In this document: positions 63,464 through 64,000 of the stretch, in pieces | Numbering within the stretch: the stretch's first letter is position 1 | Layout: each line of letters starts with the position of its first letter | DNA from: Methylomagnum ishizawai | GTDB taxonomy: Bacteria; Pseudomonadota; Gammaproteobacteria; Methylococcales; Methylomonadaceae | Assembly: GCA_945861705.1 (NCBI GenBank) | Contig: CAMAVM010000003.1 | Location: 1-64,000 of the forward strand | DNA length: 64,000 nucleotides | Reading direction: 5' to 3' | The notes under the pieces: model-generated | Told to the model about the DNA's origin: nothing | Database searches by the model: none | The model's input: the letters and a program-made list of their open reading frames with translations, nothing else | Made by a program: the position numbers and the translations under genes

Positions 63464-64000
63464 TTAACGCCCAGTCAACCCCGCCGCCAAGGCTTTTACC
63501 TGTATCAAATAAAACGGCGGCTTTGCTTTCAACACCCCACCATTCAGCGTAGCTGACTGGTGCAGCCGGTTGACCACAGCATACAACTGTCCAGCAGCAC
63601 CAAAACAAAATGAATCCACCCAAGACAAATCAGTGCTTTGCACTAATCGCTTATATTTTCTATCTGCTGAAATAACGCCAATCGCGTTTTCTGCCAATTC
63701 GCCCAGATAGATATTGTTATCCTTGTCGATAGTTATGCCATCTGAAATCGGCTTATCACTGTAGCGTTCAACACGGCTTGCCAAAGCCTTGGCATTCAGT
63801 TTTTCGTCTGTCAGATCGTCCGCTTTTATCCGGTAAAGGCTGAGTCCGTGCATAGGGCCGAAGTAAACCCATTCATTATTCAAGTCTTCGGTAATCGGGT
63901 TGACCCCTATATGTGGGCGAATCAGTTTCCCAGATTTATCTTTAACCTGAACTGGAACCTTATCAATCACCAAATCGACATTTTCAGGTATAACACTGGC
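63464..64000 (-). CDS. Yellow/MRJP-like (SMP-30-type) protein, cut by the window edge
   Basis: About 178 codons of the C-terminal part are present. The frame runs without a start through 64000 (ASVIPENVDLVIDK at the edge), so the gene continues outside. Beta-propeller blades are visible: WVYFGPMHGLSLYRI, SDGITIDKDNNIYLGELAEN, LSWVDSFCFGAAGQLYAVVN, ending in KPPFYLIQV. This is the bacterial major-royal-jelly/Yellow family, also called L-dopachrome tautomerase-related. The reaction is not established in bacteria. Confidence 0.85.
   Translation of the reverse strand, partial: ASVIPENVDLVIDKVPVQVKDKSGKLIRPHIGVNPITEDLNNEWVYFGPMHGLSLYRIKADDLTDEKLNAKALASRVERYSDKPISDGITIDKDNNIYLGELAENAIGVISADRKYKRLVQSTDLSWVDSFCFGAAGQLYAVVNRLHQSATLNGGVLKAKPPFYLIQVKALAAGLTGR

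Overview
The window looks like chromosomal DNA of a gammaproteobacterial methanotroph (order Methylococcales). The evidence is a copper membrane monooxygenase operon in the order A-B-C (pxmABC, 58.7-61.6 kb), the tetrahydromethanopterin C1 module (formyltransferase/hydrolase genes fhcB, fhcA and a fused fhcD-fhcC, 31.5-36.9 kb), and a homologue of formaldehyde-activating enzyme (10.3-10.9 kb). The remaining housekeeping genes (miaB-ybeZ-ybeY-ybeX, dapC/D/E, dapA-bamC, purL, ychF) fit a gammaproteobacterium. Genus cannot be settled by reading alone.

Layout. 0-4.2 kb: Crp-type regulator, tRNA-Met, ychF, a YgfX-like protein, dbpA. 4.4-9.9 kb: an accessory island on the minus strand with a decayed zeta-toxin-like kinase, a ribbon-helix-helix/DUF2442/DUF4160 trio, and a two-gene restriction-modification system whose methylase carries its own nuclease domain. 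10.3-18.9 kb: Fae-like protein, an RNA methyltransferase-like gene, tolC, a lipoprotein hydrolase, alcohol dehydrogenase, M48 protease and dapC-dapD. A Fic gene then separates dapD from the arsC-like gene and dapE (to 22.3 kb). 22.3-28.1 kb: a divergent TetR regulator and a type I-secretion-like ABC/HlyD/TolC operon whose ABC subunit has lost the ATPase motifs. 28.2-29.7 kb: a carbonic anhydrase pseudogene, tRNA-Lys and a small inverted-repeat element. 29.7-31.2 kb: slyD and an unknown membrane protein. 31.5-36.9 kb: the fhc operon, split by an MNT/HEPN toxin-antitoxin pair. 37-53.4 kb: housekeeping genes, galE, dapA-bamC, purL, a low-molecular-weight phosphatase, a cupin, a dienelactone hydrolase and an incomplete peptide ABC transporter. 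53.5-58.7 kb: ExeA-like ATPase, a large Hsp70 homologue and an IS4-type transposase remnant. 58.7-61.6 kb: pxmCBA (minus strand), followed by an uncharacterised protein, a LysR regulator and a truncated Yellow/MRJP-like gene at the right edge.

How the parts fit. Pxm proteins would oxidise a small hydrocarbon or ammonia-like substrate at a membrane copper site. Fae and Fhc belong to the path that takes formaldehyde through tetrahydromethanopterin to formate. Here the Fae homologue lacks the residue aligned with the catalytic histidine of Fae, so it may not be the working enzyme. Several C1 genes have been touched by mobile DNA: a dispersed repeat of the VRPEPVEG type lies in frame inside the PxmB signal peptide, a transposase remnant starts at the pxmC stop codon, and a toxin-antitoxin pair sits inside the fhc operon.

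The strongest second-look items are the repeat-built leader of PxmB, the FhcD-FhcC fusion with the toxin-antitoxin insertion next to it, the secretion-type ABC protein without Walker A lysine or catalytic glutamate, and the nuclease-methylase-plus-specificity restriction system with no helicase. I found no CRISPR array, rRNA, prophage or replication origin.
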